Origin: JBGSIZ01 sp041742255
Lineage (GTDB): Bacteria > Pseudomonadota > Alphaproteobacteria > Rhodobacterales > Rhodobacteraceae
Assembly: GCA_041742255.1 (NCBI GenBank)
Contig: JBGSIZ010000215.1
Location: 1-15,971 of the forward strand
Direction: 5' to 3'
Length of the DNA stretch: 15,971 bases
Each line of letters opens with the position of its first letter. The stretch's first letter is position 1. The notes below the pieces were generated by a model that was not told the DNA's origin, did no database searches, and saw only the letters and a program-made list of their open reading frames with translations. Positions 1-5,621 of the stretch are shown here, in pieces. The position numbers were made by a program, and so were the translations under genes.

Positions 1-926
1 ATCACCTCGGCCTGTTTGATGCTGGCGATGTCCACCAGCCGACCTTTGTAGACCGTGGCCCCTTCGCCCCGCGCCTTGGCCGCGTCCATCGCCGCGAGGA
101 TTTCGCGCGCTTCGGCCACGGCGGCGGCGGAGGGGGTGAACACCTCGTTGCACAGGGCCACCTGTTTGGGGTGGATCGCCCATTTGCCCACCATGCCCAG
201 CGTGGCCGACCGCCGCGCCTGTGCCCGGAAGCCGTCGTCATCCGAAAAGTCCCCGAAGGGTCCATCCACCGGCAGAACCCCGTGCGTCCGGCACGCCGCG
301 ATGATCGCCGTTTGCGCCCAGTGCCACGGGTCCGAATAGTGCCGCGTCCCGTCGTGGAGCATGTAGTAGTTGCCTTGCGTGCCCCCGATCCCCGTCGTTT
401 GCATCCCCATGGACGCCGCGAAATCCGCCGCCCCCAGCGACATGGCCTGCAACCGCGGGCTGCCCCCGGCGATGTCCGTCACATGCGCCAGACCTGCCGC
501 CGATTCGATGATCACCTCAAAGCTGATCGGTTTGGTCCGACCCCGCGCCCGTTCCACCGCCGTCACCAGCGCATCCACCGCATAAAGGTCTGCCGCGCAC
601 CCGACCTTTGGGATCATGATCTGGTCGAGCCTGTCCGACCCTTGTTCCAGCAAGTCCACCACGTCCCGATACCACCACGGCGTGTCCAGCCCGTTGATCC
701 GCACCGACAGCGTTTTGGAACCCCAGTTGATGTCGTGCGTGGCCTGAATGATGTTTGCCCGCGCTTGATCCTTGTCGCCGGGGGCCACGCTGTCCTCCAG
801 ATCGAGGTTGATCACGTCCGCCGCAGAGGCCGCCATTTTCTCGAACAGGGCTGTTCGCGATCCCGGCCCGAACAACTGGCACCGGTTGGGGCGGGCGACG
901 GGTGTGGGTTGCAGGAGAAAGGACAT
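1..926 (-). CDS. mcl1: L-malyl-CoA/beta-methylmalyl-CoA lyase, 3' end outside window
   Basis: HpcH/HpaI-CitE superfamily lyase, cleaving L-malyl-CoA to acetyl-CoA and glyoxylate and beta-methylmalyl-CoA to propionyl-CoA and glyoxylate. It serves the ethylmalonyl-CoA pathway of acetate assimilation in the cytoplasm. The frame is open from ATG at 926 through the left edge, giving about 308 residues; Rhodobacter Mcl1 is about 318, so only about ten residues are missing. The N-terminus MSFLLQPTPVARPNRCQLFG is diagnostic of Mcl1. Visible sites are Arg76 (SVRING), the Mg ligand Glu141 (VIIESAAG) and Asp168 (LGAADFA), plus the C-terminal segment ATVYKGRLVDIASIKQAEV. An AGGGGG ribosome-binding site lies about 6 bases before the ATG. 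It is divergent from dgcN. The alternative Mcl2 malyl-CoA thioesterase is less likely given the close N-terminal match to Mcl1. I followed the frame at both ends and through most of the middle and saw no frameshift. Confidence 0.95.
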   Translation of the reverse strand, partial: MSFLLQPTPVARPNRCQLFGPGSRTALFEKMAASAADVINLDLEDSVAPGDKDQARANIIQATHDINWGSKTLSVRINGLDTPWWYRDVVDLLEQGSDRLDQIMIPKVGCAADLYAVDALVTAVERARGRTKPISFEVIIESAAGLAHVTDIAGGSPRLQAMSLGAADFAASMGMQTTGIGGTQGNYYMLHDGTRHYSDPWHWAQTAIIAACRTHGVLPVDGPFGDFSDDDGFRAQARRSATLGMVGKWAIHPKQVALCNEVFTPSAAAVAEAREILAAMDAAKARGEGATVYKGRLVDIASIKQAEV

Positions 927-969
927 GGGCGACCCCCTGAGTAAGGAAATTGCGTGATTGGTTGCCAAA

Positions 970-998
970 GAGATAGGTTATTGCGCAAACCCGTGCAA
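970..998 (-). promoter_or_regulatory. candidate mcl1 promoter
   Basis: On the minus strand TTGCAC (998-993) is followed after exactly 17 bases by TATCTC (975-970), 44 bases before the mcl1 start codon. Each hexamer matches the sigma-70 consensus at only three positions, but spacing and placement are right. The spacer overlaps the inverted repeat at 985-1010, so a repressor there could block the polymerase. Call made by eye. Confidence 0.3.
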
Positions 999-1027
999 GC
1001 CGGGTTTTGCAGGTGCAGCAATTGCTG
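985..1027. promoter_or_regulatory. palindrome cluster of GCAA/TTGC half-sites, candidate operator
   Basis: GCAAACCC (985-992) pairs with GGGTTTTGC (1002-1010) with one bulged T. Just beyond is the perfect 12-base palindrome CAGCAATTGCTG (1016-1027). TTGCGCAA (981-988) is another palindrome. The density of TTGC/GCAA half-sites upstream of an acyl-CoA-pathway gene recalls the TTTGCAAA-type sites of ScfR/RamB-family regulators such as PccR, but no perfect TTTGCAAA is present. That link is inference. Confidence 0.35.
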
Positions 1028-1077
1028 GGGAGAATGTGGGAGGATTGTGCGCCTATCCTGCCATTTCCGCAGAATCC

Positions 1078-1105
1078 TTGTGTGTCTGATCATATTTCAG
1101 ACAAT
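1078..1105 (+). promoter_or_regulatory. candidate dgcN promoter with embedded GTCTGA-N7-TCAGAC operator
   Basis: A perfect inverted repeat GTCTGA (1084-1089), 7-base spacer, TCAGAC (1097-1102) lies 67 bases before the dgcN start. It sits between TTGTGT (1078-1083) and GACAAT (1100-1105), a weak -35/-10 pair with 16-base spacing. The palindrome is clear; the promoter hexamers are poor. The geometry suits a dimeric repressor such as a GntR-type protein. No regulator gene is in the window, so the binding protein is unknown. Confidence 0.4.
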
Positions 1106-1169
1106 GATCGTGAGGACATCGCCCCGTTTTCCGTGACAAGATGCCGTCAACGCCACAGGAGCCTGCGCC

Positions 1170-2171
1170 ATGATCGAGACCCCCTATCTGCTGTTTCTGG
1201 GTGATGCCCCGGATATGCTTGCCGCCAAGGTTGCCATCGGGATCAAGGATTGGCGTCCGCACAATGCCATCGCCCAATTCCGGATGGAGGGGTGCAAGGC
1301 CGATCTGGGCCTGCCGGATATGACCCTGCGAGAGGCCCGCGCCGCCGGTGCCCGCACGTTGGTGATTGGTGTGGCGAACCGGGGCGGCGTCATTTCCCCC
1401 GGTTGGAAAAAGGTGTTGATTGCCGCACTTGAAGAAGGATTTGACCTTGCCAGCGGGTTGCACAACCTGTTGCGCGACGAACCCGATCTAGCGGCTGTGG
1501 CGCAGGCCACGGGGCGTCAACTGCACGATGTCCGCGTGCCCCCGGTCGCCTACCCGATTGCCAATGGCGTCAAGCGGACGGGCAAGCGTGTGTTGGCCGT
1601 GGGCACCGATTGTTCGGTGGGCAAGATGTATACCGCATTGTGCATGGACCGCGAGATGCGCGCCCGTGGGATGCCGTCCACGTTTCGCGCCACCGGACAG
1701 ACGGGTATTCTGATCACGGGCGACGGTGTCCCGCTGGACGCTGTTGTCGCCGATTTCATGGCGGGCGCTGTGGAATGGTTGACCCCCGACAATGACCCCG
1801 CCCATTGGGACATCATCGAGGGGCAGGGGAGCCTGTTTCATGTGTCCTATTCCGGGGTCACCCTTGCCCTGATCCATGGTGGTCAGCCTGATGCGTTGGT
1901 GGTGTGTCATGAACCGACCCGCGCCCATATGCGCGGATTGCCCGGTTATGCCTTGCCCAGTATGGCGGCCGTCCGCGACATGGCGCTGGCCCTTGCCCGT
2001 GTTGCCAATCCCGAATGTCAGGTGATCGGTTATGCCATCAACACCCAGAACATGCCCGAGGATGAGGCCCGCGCCTATATCGCCGAGGTCGAGGCCCGGT
2101 TGGGCCTGCCCGCCACCGACCCGTTCCGGTTTGGGGCTGCAAATCTGGTGGATGCGCTGGCCGCGTTGTGA
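1170..2171 (+). CDS. dgcN: DUF1611 family D-glutamate N-acetyltransferase DgcN
   Basis: 333-residue cytoplasmic protein of the DUF1611 family. Characterised marine-proteobacterial DgcN acetylates D-glutamate with acetyl-CoA to N-acetyl-D-glutamate, the first step of a D-glutamate catabolic route. The N-terminal part begins MIETPYLLFLGDAPD. The C-terminal P-loop domain shows GTDCSVGKMYT (residues 145-155), EGQGSL (217-222) and CHEPTRAHMRG (246-256), all typical of DUF1611. An AGGA ribosome-binding site precedes the ATG. It is the first gene of a unit with dgcA and a D-amino-acid transaminase, 68 bases upstream of dgcA, and that neighbourhood is the strongest support for the DgcN role. Family membership is near certain. 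The substrate is inferred from the pairing, and an unacylated amino acid other than D-glutamate cannot be excluded. Confidence 0.85.
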   Translation: MIETPYLLFLGDAPDMLAAKVAIGIKDWRPHNAIAQFRMEGCKADLGLPDMTLREARAAGARTLVIGVANRGGVISPGWKKVLIAALEEGFDLASGLHNLLRDEPDLAAVAQATGRQLHDVRVPPVAYPIANGVKRTGKRVLAVGTDCSVGKMYTALCMDREMRARGMPSTFRATGQTGILITGDGVPLDAVVADFMAGAVEWLTPDNDPAHWDIIEGQGSLFHVSYSGVTLALIHGGQPDALVVCHEPTRAHMRGLPGYALPSMAAVRDMALALARVANPECQVIGYAINTQNMPEDEARAYIAEVEARLGLPATDPFRFGAANLVDALAAL

Positions 2172-2180
2172 TTGGATCGA

Positions 2181-2228
2181 CCCCTGCGGGGCCGACGCCT
2201 CTGGCGGAGGTATTTGGGACGAGATGAA
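2181..2228. repeat. intergenic double hairpin with GGAGGTATTTG motif
   Basis: Between dgcN and dgcA are two hairpins, CCCC-TGC-GGGG (2181-2191) and CCTC-TGGCG-GAGG (2198-2210). The second is followed directly by TATTTGGGACGAGATGAA (2211-2228). From memory this hairpin plus TATTTGG(G/A)..AGATGAA pattern recurs between genes in many Rhodobacteraceae genomes. A related GAGGATATTTG lies at 13343-13353. Its role is unknown; it could be a processing or attenuation element within the operon. Confidence 0.5.
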
Positions 2229-2239
2229 TGGAGGACGCG

Positions 2240-3205
2240 ATGCAGATTGACGTGACGCGCGATGTGTTCCCGTTGGCGCAGGTGTTTACCATTTCGCGCG
2301 GCAGCCGGACGCAGGCCGAGGTTTTGACCGTCCGCCTGACCCGTGACGGCCATGCCGGGTGGGGCGAATGTGTGCCCTATGCCCGGTATGGCGAAACGAT
2401 GGACAGTGTGGCCGCCCAGATTGCCGGGTTGCCGCCGCAGTTTGACCGTGCCGCCTTGCAGGATTTGCTGCCCCCCGGTGCCGCCCGCAATGCTGTCGAT
2501 TGCGCGTTATGGGATAGCGCCGCAAAGGCCGCCGGTGTCCGCGTTTGGGAGCTGTTGGGCCTGCCTGCGCCCCGCCCGCAGATCACCGCATATACCCTGT
2601 CGCTGGCCGAGCCTGCCCAGATGGAGGTGCAGGCCGCCAAGAATGCCCATCGCCCGGTGTTGAAGATCAAGCTGGGCACCCCCGACGACATGCCCCGGTT
2701 GGAGGCCGTCCGCCGCGGTGCCCCGCGCGCCCGCATCATCATTGACGCCAATGAGGGGTGGACCGCCGAGGTTTATGCCGATCTGGCCCCGCATCTGGTG
2801 GGGTTGGGTGTTGAATTGGTCGAGCAACCCTTGCCTGCCGGGGCCGACGATATGCTGGCCGAAATGCACCGCCCGTTGCCCGTGTGTGCCGACGAGGCCT
2901 GTCATGACCGCGCGTCCTTGCCCGGATTGCGCGGCAAATATGACGTGGTGAACATCAAGCTGGACAAGACCGGCGGTCTGACCGAGGCCTTGCAGTTGCG
3001 CGATGCCGCCCGCGCCGCCGGATATGGTGTGATGGTGGGTTGCATGGTGGGATCGTCCCTTGCCATGGCCCCTGCCACCCTAGTTGCACAGGGTGCCGGG
3101 TGGACAGACCTTGACGGGCCGCTGTTGTTGGCACAAGACCGCCCGGAACCGTTGACCTATGACGCCGAGGGTGTTCACCCGCCCCGGCCCGCACTTTGGG
3201 GATGA
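2240..3205 (+). CDS. dgcA: enolase-superfamily dipeptide epimerase / N-acetyl-D-glutamate racemase DgcA
   Basis: 321-residue member of the muconate-lactonising subgroup of the enolase superfamily. Its neighbour DgcN makes N-acetyl-D-glutamate, which DgcA-type enzymes convert to N-acetyl-L-glutamate by 1,1-proton transfer at a Mg site. The acid-base KxK pair is at Lys142/Lys144 (LKIKLG). Metal ligands are Asp169 (IIIDANEGW), Glu195 (ELVEQP) and Asp218 (VCADEACHD), and the second catalytic lysine is Lys240 (VVNIKLDKTGG). All residues expected for an active epimerase are present. I chose ATG 2240 because GGAGGA (2230-2235) is well placed before it; an in-frame ATG at 2228 lies upstream of that site. 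Alone this protein would be called an L-Ala-D/L-Glu epimerase of peptidoglycan recycling, so the DgcA name rests on dgcN next door. Confidence 0.82.
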   Translation: MQIDVTRDVFPLAQVFTISRGSRTQAEVLTVRLTRDGHAGWGECVPYARYGETMDSVAAQIAGLPPQFDRAALQDLLPPGAARNAVDCALWDSAAKAAGVRVWELLGLPAPRPQITAYTLSLAEPAQMEVQAAKNAHRPVLKIKLGTPDDMPRLEAVRRGAPRARIIIDANEGWTAEVYADLAPHLVGLGVELVEQPLPAGADDMLAEMHRPLPVCADEACHDRASLPGLRGKYDVVNIKLDKTGGLTEALQLRDAARAAGYGVMVGCMVGSSLAMAPATLVAQGAGWTDLDGPLLLAQDRPEPLTYDAEGVHPPRPALWG

Positions 3206-3212
3206 ACCGCCG

Positions 3213-4076
3213 ATGACCCGCACCGTTTATGTGAATGGCACCTATCTGTCCGAACATGATGCCACCGTGTCCATTTTTGACCGCGGGTTTCTGATGGCCG
3301 ACGGCGTGTATGAGGTCACATCCGTTCTGGATGGCAAGTTGATTGATTTCGCCGGCCATGCCGCCCGGTTGGAGCGGTCGCTGTCCGAACTCGACATGGC
3401 CAGCCCGATCACCACCGACGATCTGTTGGAGGTTCACCGCGAATTGGTCCGGGTGAATGGCATCGACGACGGCATGATCTATTTGCAGATCACCCGTGGC
3501 GCCCCCGGCGACCGCGATTTCGCCTTTCCCGACCCCGCCACCACCCCGTCTACCATTGTTCTGTTCACGATGGCCAAGCCCGGTCTTGCCAACAGCCCGA
3601 TGGCCAAGACCGGCATGCGTGTCATTTCCATCGAGGATATCCGGTGGGGCCGCCGCGACATCAAGACCGTCCAGCTGTTGTATCCCTCCATGGGCAAGAT
3701 GATGGCCAAGAAGGCCGGATGCGATGATGCCTGGATGGTCGAGGATGGATTTGTCACCGAAGGCACCAGCAACAACGCCTATATCGTCAAGGGCAACCGG
3801 ATCATCACCCGCCATCTGGGCGCCGAGATCCTGCATGGTATCACCCGCGCTGCTGTTCTGCGGTTTGCAGGGGAGGCCCAGATGGAGGTCGAGGAGCGGT
3901 CGTTTTCCATTGACGAGGCCAAGGCCGCCGATGAGGCGTTCATCACCTCTGCCAGCACGTTTGTGATGCCTGTTGTCGAGATAGACGGTGTGCCCGTGGG
4001 TGCCGGTGTTCCCGGTCCTGTCGCCGCCCGTCTGCGCGAGATTTATCTGGAAGAGAGCCGCAAGGTCGCCGTTTAG
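3213..4076 (+). CDS. dat: D-amino-acid transaminase (PLP fold type IV)
   Basis: 287-residue PLP enzyme of the D-alanine aminotransferase / branched-chain aminotransferase fold, exchanging an amino group between D-amino acids and 2-oxo acids (D-Ala + 2-oxoglutarate to pyruvate + D-Glu). Seen are FDRGFLMADGVYEV (22-35), the PLP lysine Lys151 (RRDIKTVQLL), Glu183 (VTEGTSNNAYIV) and HGITRAAVLRFAG near the phosphate site. The ATG lies 7 bases after the dgcA stop, which supports co-transcription; the frame continues upstream into dgcA but that part is not family-like. In the loop RGAPGDRDFAFP (95-106) the Arg of canonical DAAT is present, but the usual His two residues on is Phe103 and the loop is a residue longer. 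The stop overlaps by 4 bases that of the convergent RTX gene. A 4-amino-4-deoxychorismate lyase or branched-chain enzyme is less likely given the operon. Confidence 0.85.
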   Translation: MTRTVYVNGTYLSEHDATVSIFDRGFLMADGVYEVTSVLDGKLIDFAGHAARLERSLSELDMASPITTDDLLEVHRELVRVNGIDDGMIYLQITRGAPGDRDFAFPDPATTPSTIVLFTMAKPGLANSPMAKTGMRVISIEDIRWGRRDIKTVQLLYPSMGKMMAKKAGCDDAWMVEDGFVTEGTSNNAYIVKGNRIITRHLGAEILHGITRAAVLRFAGEAQMEVEERSFSIDEAKAADEAFITSASTFVMPVVEIDGVPVGAGVPGPVAARLREIYLEESRKVAV

Positions 4077-4810
4077 GCGGGCGCGTCGGTCACCAGAAGG
4101 CTGACCGACAGCCCGTCTGTGGATGTCACCCCTTGCAGCACCGCGATCAGGACGTCCCCGAGAAACACCGAGGTTGATAGCCCGTCGCCGTTGGTTTGCA
4201 GGGTGGGCGTGATGCCGGGGTCCGTTGCCACCGCCAGAACAAGCGTATCCCCGGTGCCAAAATCGGTGACGATCACCGGGCTGCCGCTGAAATCCTGTGC
4301 AAAGAGCGTGAACCGGTCCAGACCTTCGCCTCCGGTGAGCGTGTCGCCGGTATCCCCGTAGAGTTGGTCATCCCCCGCCCCGCCTGATAAAATGTCGGTG
4401 GTGCCGGTGTCGTCCGCCGCGTCGATCCCATACAGCACGTCGTTCCCGTCCCCGCCGACAAGCGTGTTGGACCCGGTCCCGTCTACCAGCGTGTCGTTGC
4501 CCGCCCCGCCATCGATGCTGTCGTTGCCAAGATCCCCCGGTGCGGTGGCTGGCGCGGTGCCCAATGTTGCCGGGGCCGTTCCCGTCCGGTCGTCGCCTGC
4601 GCCCAAGGATGCGGTGTCATCCCCGCCGCCGCCTGTGACCGTATCGTTGCCGTCGCCCGCAACAAAGGTGTCGGCGCTGTCGGTTCCGGTGACCGTGTCG
4701 TCGCCCGGCGTGAAGCCGTCGGACAGGTCGTCGGTGTCGTCGTCGTCGGGAAGGAGCGCCAGCCCCGCAAAACCTGCGAACAAGAGGATGGGAATGAGGC
4801 TGAACAACAT
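4073..4810 (-). CDS. RTX-type calcium-binding repeat protein with N-terminal membrane anchor
   Basis: 245 residues, very acidic. Residues 1-20 (MLFSLIPILLFAGFAGLALL) form one hydrophobic segment followed by PDDDDTDD, so the protein is probably anchored or exported by this segment. Glycine/aspartate nonapeptides follow between about 37 and 168, the clearest being GGAGNDTLV (101-109), GGDGNDVLY (119-127), GGAGDDQLY (143-151) and GGEGLDRFT (160-168). These match the hemolysin-type calcium-binding repeat that folds into a parallel beta-roll when calcium is bound. Residues 78-95 are a low-complexity Ala/Thr/Pro/Gly break. The C-terminal module (about 175-240) resembles the neighbouring 89-residue protein. 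RTX proteins usually leave by type I secretion through a C-terminal signal; no transporter is in the window and the N-terminal anchor is unusual for that route. Function unknown. Confidence 0.75.
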   Translation of the reverse strand: MLFSLIPILLFAGFAGLALLPDDDDTDDLSDGFTPGDDTVTGTDSADTFVAGDGNDTVTGGGGDDTASLGAGDDRTGTAPATLGTAPATAPGDLGNDSIDGGAGNDTLVDGTGSNTLVGGDGNDVLYGIDAADDTGTTDILSGGAGDDQLYGDTGDTLTGGEGLDRFTLFAQDFSGSPVIVTDFGTGDTLVLAVATDPGITPTLQTNGDGLSTSVFLGDVLIAVLQGVTSTDGLSVSLLVTDAPA

Positions 4811-4844
4811 CGGGCGGTCCTGTGGCGGCTATGGTTGCGCCCGG

Positions 4845-4852
4845 TTAACCAT
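4845..4852 (+). promoter_or_regulatory. CtrA-type half-site TTAACCAT upstream of RTX gene
   Basis: TTAACCAT, the 8-base motif described for CtrA in Caulobacter, lies 35 bases upstream of the RTX start codon and forms part of the palindrome GGTTAACC (4843-4850). An 8-base match can easily arise by chance, so this is only a suggestion. Confidence 0.2.
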
Positions 4853-4888
4853 GCGATTGGGGCCGATTGATGGTGGCAAAGGGGCGGT

Positions 4889-5158
4889 TCAGTCTTCGTA
4901 GTCGAAGTGAAGGCAGTCTTCGTCGAGGTCGTTCGCTGTCACGCCGGTCAGGAGTGCCACGAGCCGCCCGCCGATCTCGATCCGCACGCCCGACATATCG
5001 GGCAGGTCCCGCAGCACCAGCGCCGCACCGATGTCGTTTTCCCCCAGCGTCAGCGAGAGAACCTCGGTCGCGGGATTAAACCCTTCGATAAGGGGCGCGA
5101 AGGGCAGGTTTGTATAGGTCCCTTCGCCAATGGCGAATGCGGTATCAAGGGGCAGCAT
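4889..5158 (-). CDS. small protein resembling the C-terminal module of RTX proteins
   Basis: 89 residues, acidic, with no signal peptide or membrane segment and no Gly-Asp repeats. The start ATG at 5158 has a CGGAGA ribosome-binding site just upstream. The frame runs open further upstream to 5401, but that part is Arg/Pro-rich and overlaps the DUF1244 gene, so I reject it. The body (IEGFNPATEVLSLTL at 24-38, RIEIGGRLVALLTGVTAND at 59-77) parallels residues about 178-232 of the RTX neighbour (VIVTDF.TGDTLVL ... SVFLGDVLIAVLQGVTSTD). The FxPxTExLxL then GxxVAxLxGV pattern is the one found after RTX repeats. It lies 78 bases upstream of the RTX gene on the same strand, possibly co-transcribed. 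It may be an orphaned domain, a partner or a split relative. Function unknown. Confidence 0.65.
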   Translation of the reverse strand: MLPLDTAFAIGEGTYTNLPFAPLIEGFNPATEVLSLTLGENDIGAALVLRDLPDMSGVRIEIGGRLVALLTGVTANDLDEDCLHFDYED

Positions 5159-5209
5159 GGCATCTCCGGTCTGTGACGCGGGGCGGCGAGCAGCGCACCC
5201 CTTGGGCCA

Positions 5210-5238
5210 AATGTGACCGCACTGTGGCTTTGAGTCAA
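5210..5238 (-). promoter_or_regulatory. candidate promoter for the 89-residue gene / RTX gene
   Basis: On the minus strand TTGACT (5238-5233) is followed after exactly 17 bases by CACATT (5215-5210), 51 bases before the ATG at 5158. The -35 is good and the -10 weak. The 142-base gap to the DUF1244 stop holds nothing else I can recognise and no clear terminator. Confidence 0.3.
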
Positions 5239-5300
5239 ATTTTCGCCATAATTGACATATGGTTTGCCAACAGTGCGCGGCGTTGCCCCCGATTGGTGCC

Positions 5301-5618
5301 CTATTTGTCCTTTGGTCCGACATTTTCCGCGAAGGATTTGGCAAAGGCCGCCTGTTTGGCCGCATCCGCGTCGGTTTGGTGGAGCGCCTGCCAGTCGGCA
5401 AAGGGCATGCCGTAGAAAACCTCGCGCGCCTGATCCTTGGTCATGTCCAGCCCGCGGTCGTTTGCCGCCTCTTGATACCAGCGCGACAGGCAGTTGCGGC
5501 AAAAGCCGCCGAGGTTCATCAAGTCGATGTTTTGCACGTCGGGCCGTTTTTCCAGCAGGTGGTGGCGCAAGGCGCGAAAGGCCGCTGCTTCGAGTTCGAG
5601 GCGTGTCTGGTCATCCAT
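5301..5618 (-). CDS. DUF1244 family protein
   Basis: 105-residue small cytoplasmic, mostly helical protein of the DUF1244 family (PF06844), conserved across alphaproteobacteria and of unknown function. The family signature is the segment NIDLMNLGGFCRNCLSRWY (30-48) with the C-x-x-C pair Cys40/Cys43, followed by DMTKDQAREVFYGMPFADW (58-76). The length fits family members. His19 and His20 lie upstream of the CxxC, so metal binding is possible but not shown. The ATG follows the stop of the N-formylglutamate amidohydrolase gene by 3 bases, so the two are almost certainly co-transcribed and perhaps translationally coupled. Confidence 0.88.
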   Translation of the reverse strand: MDDQTRLELEAAAFRALRHHLLEKRPDVQNIDLMNLGGFCRNCLSRWYQEAANDRGLDMTKDQAREVFYGMPFADWQALHQTDADAAKQAAFAKSFAENVGPKDK

Positions 5619-5621
5619 GAC

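Noticed and set aside
171..944. A 257-codon plus-strand open frame opposite mcl1
   Set aside because: Arg/Pro/His-rich shadow. The minus-strand Mcl1 frame has all expected motifs and runs off the left edge.
2228..2239. Earlier ATG as dgcA start
   Set aside because: It lies over the GGAGGA ribosome-binding site that best serves ATG 2240.
3159..3212. Upstream extension of the D-amino-acid transaminase
   Set aside because: This overlaps the end of dgcA in another frame and is not family-like; MTRTVYVNG is a typical N-terminus.
5159..5401. N-terminal extension of the 89-residue protein up to 5401
   Set aside because: Arg/Pro-rich translation overlapping the DUF1244 gene; ATG 5158 has a ribosome-binding site and begins the RTX-C-like module.
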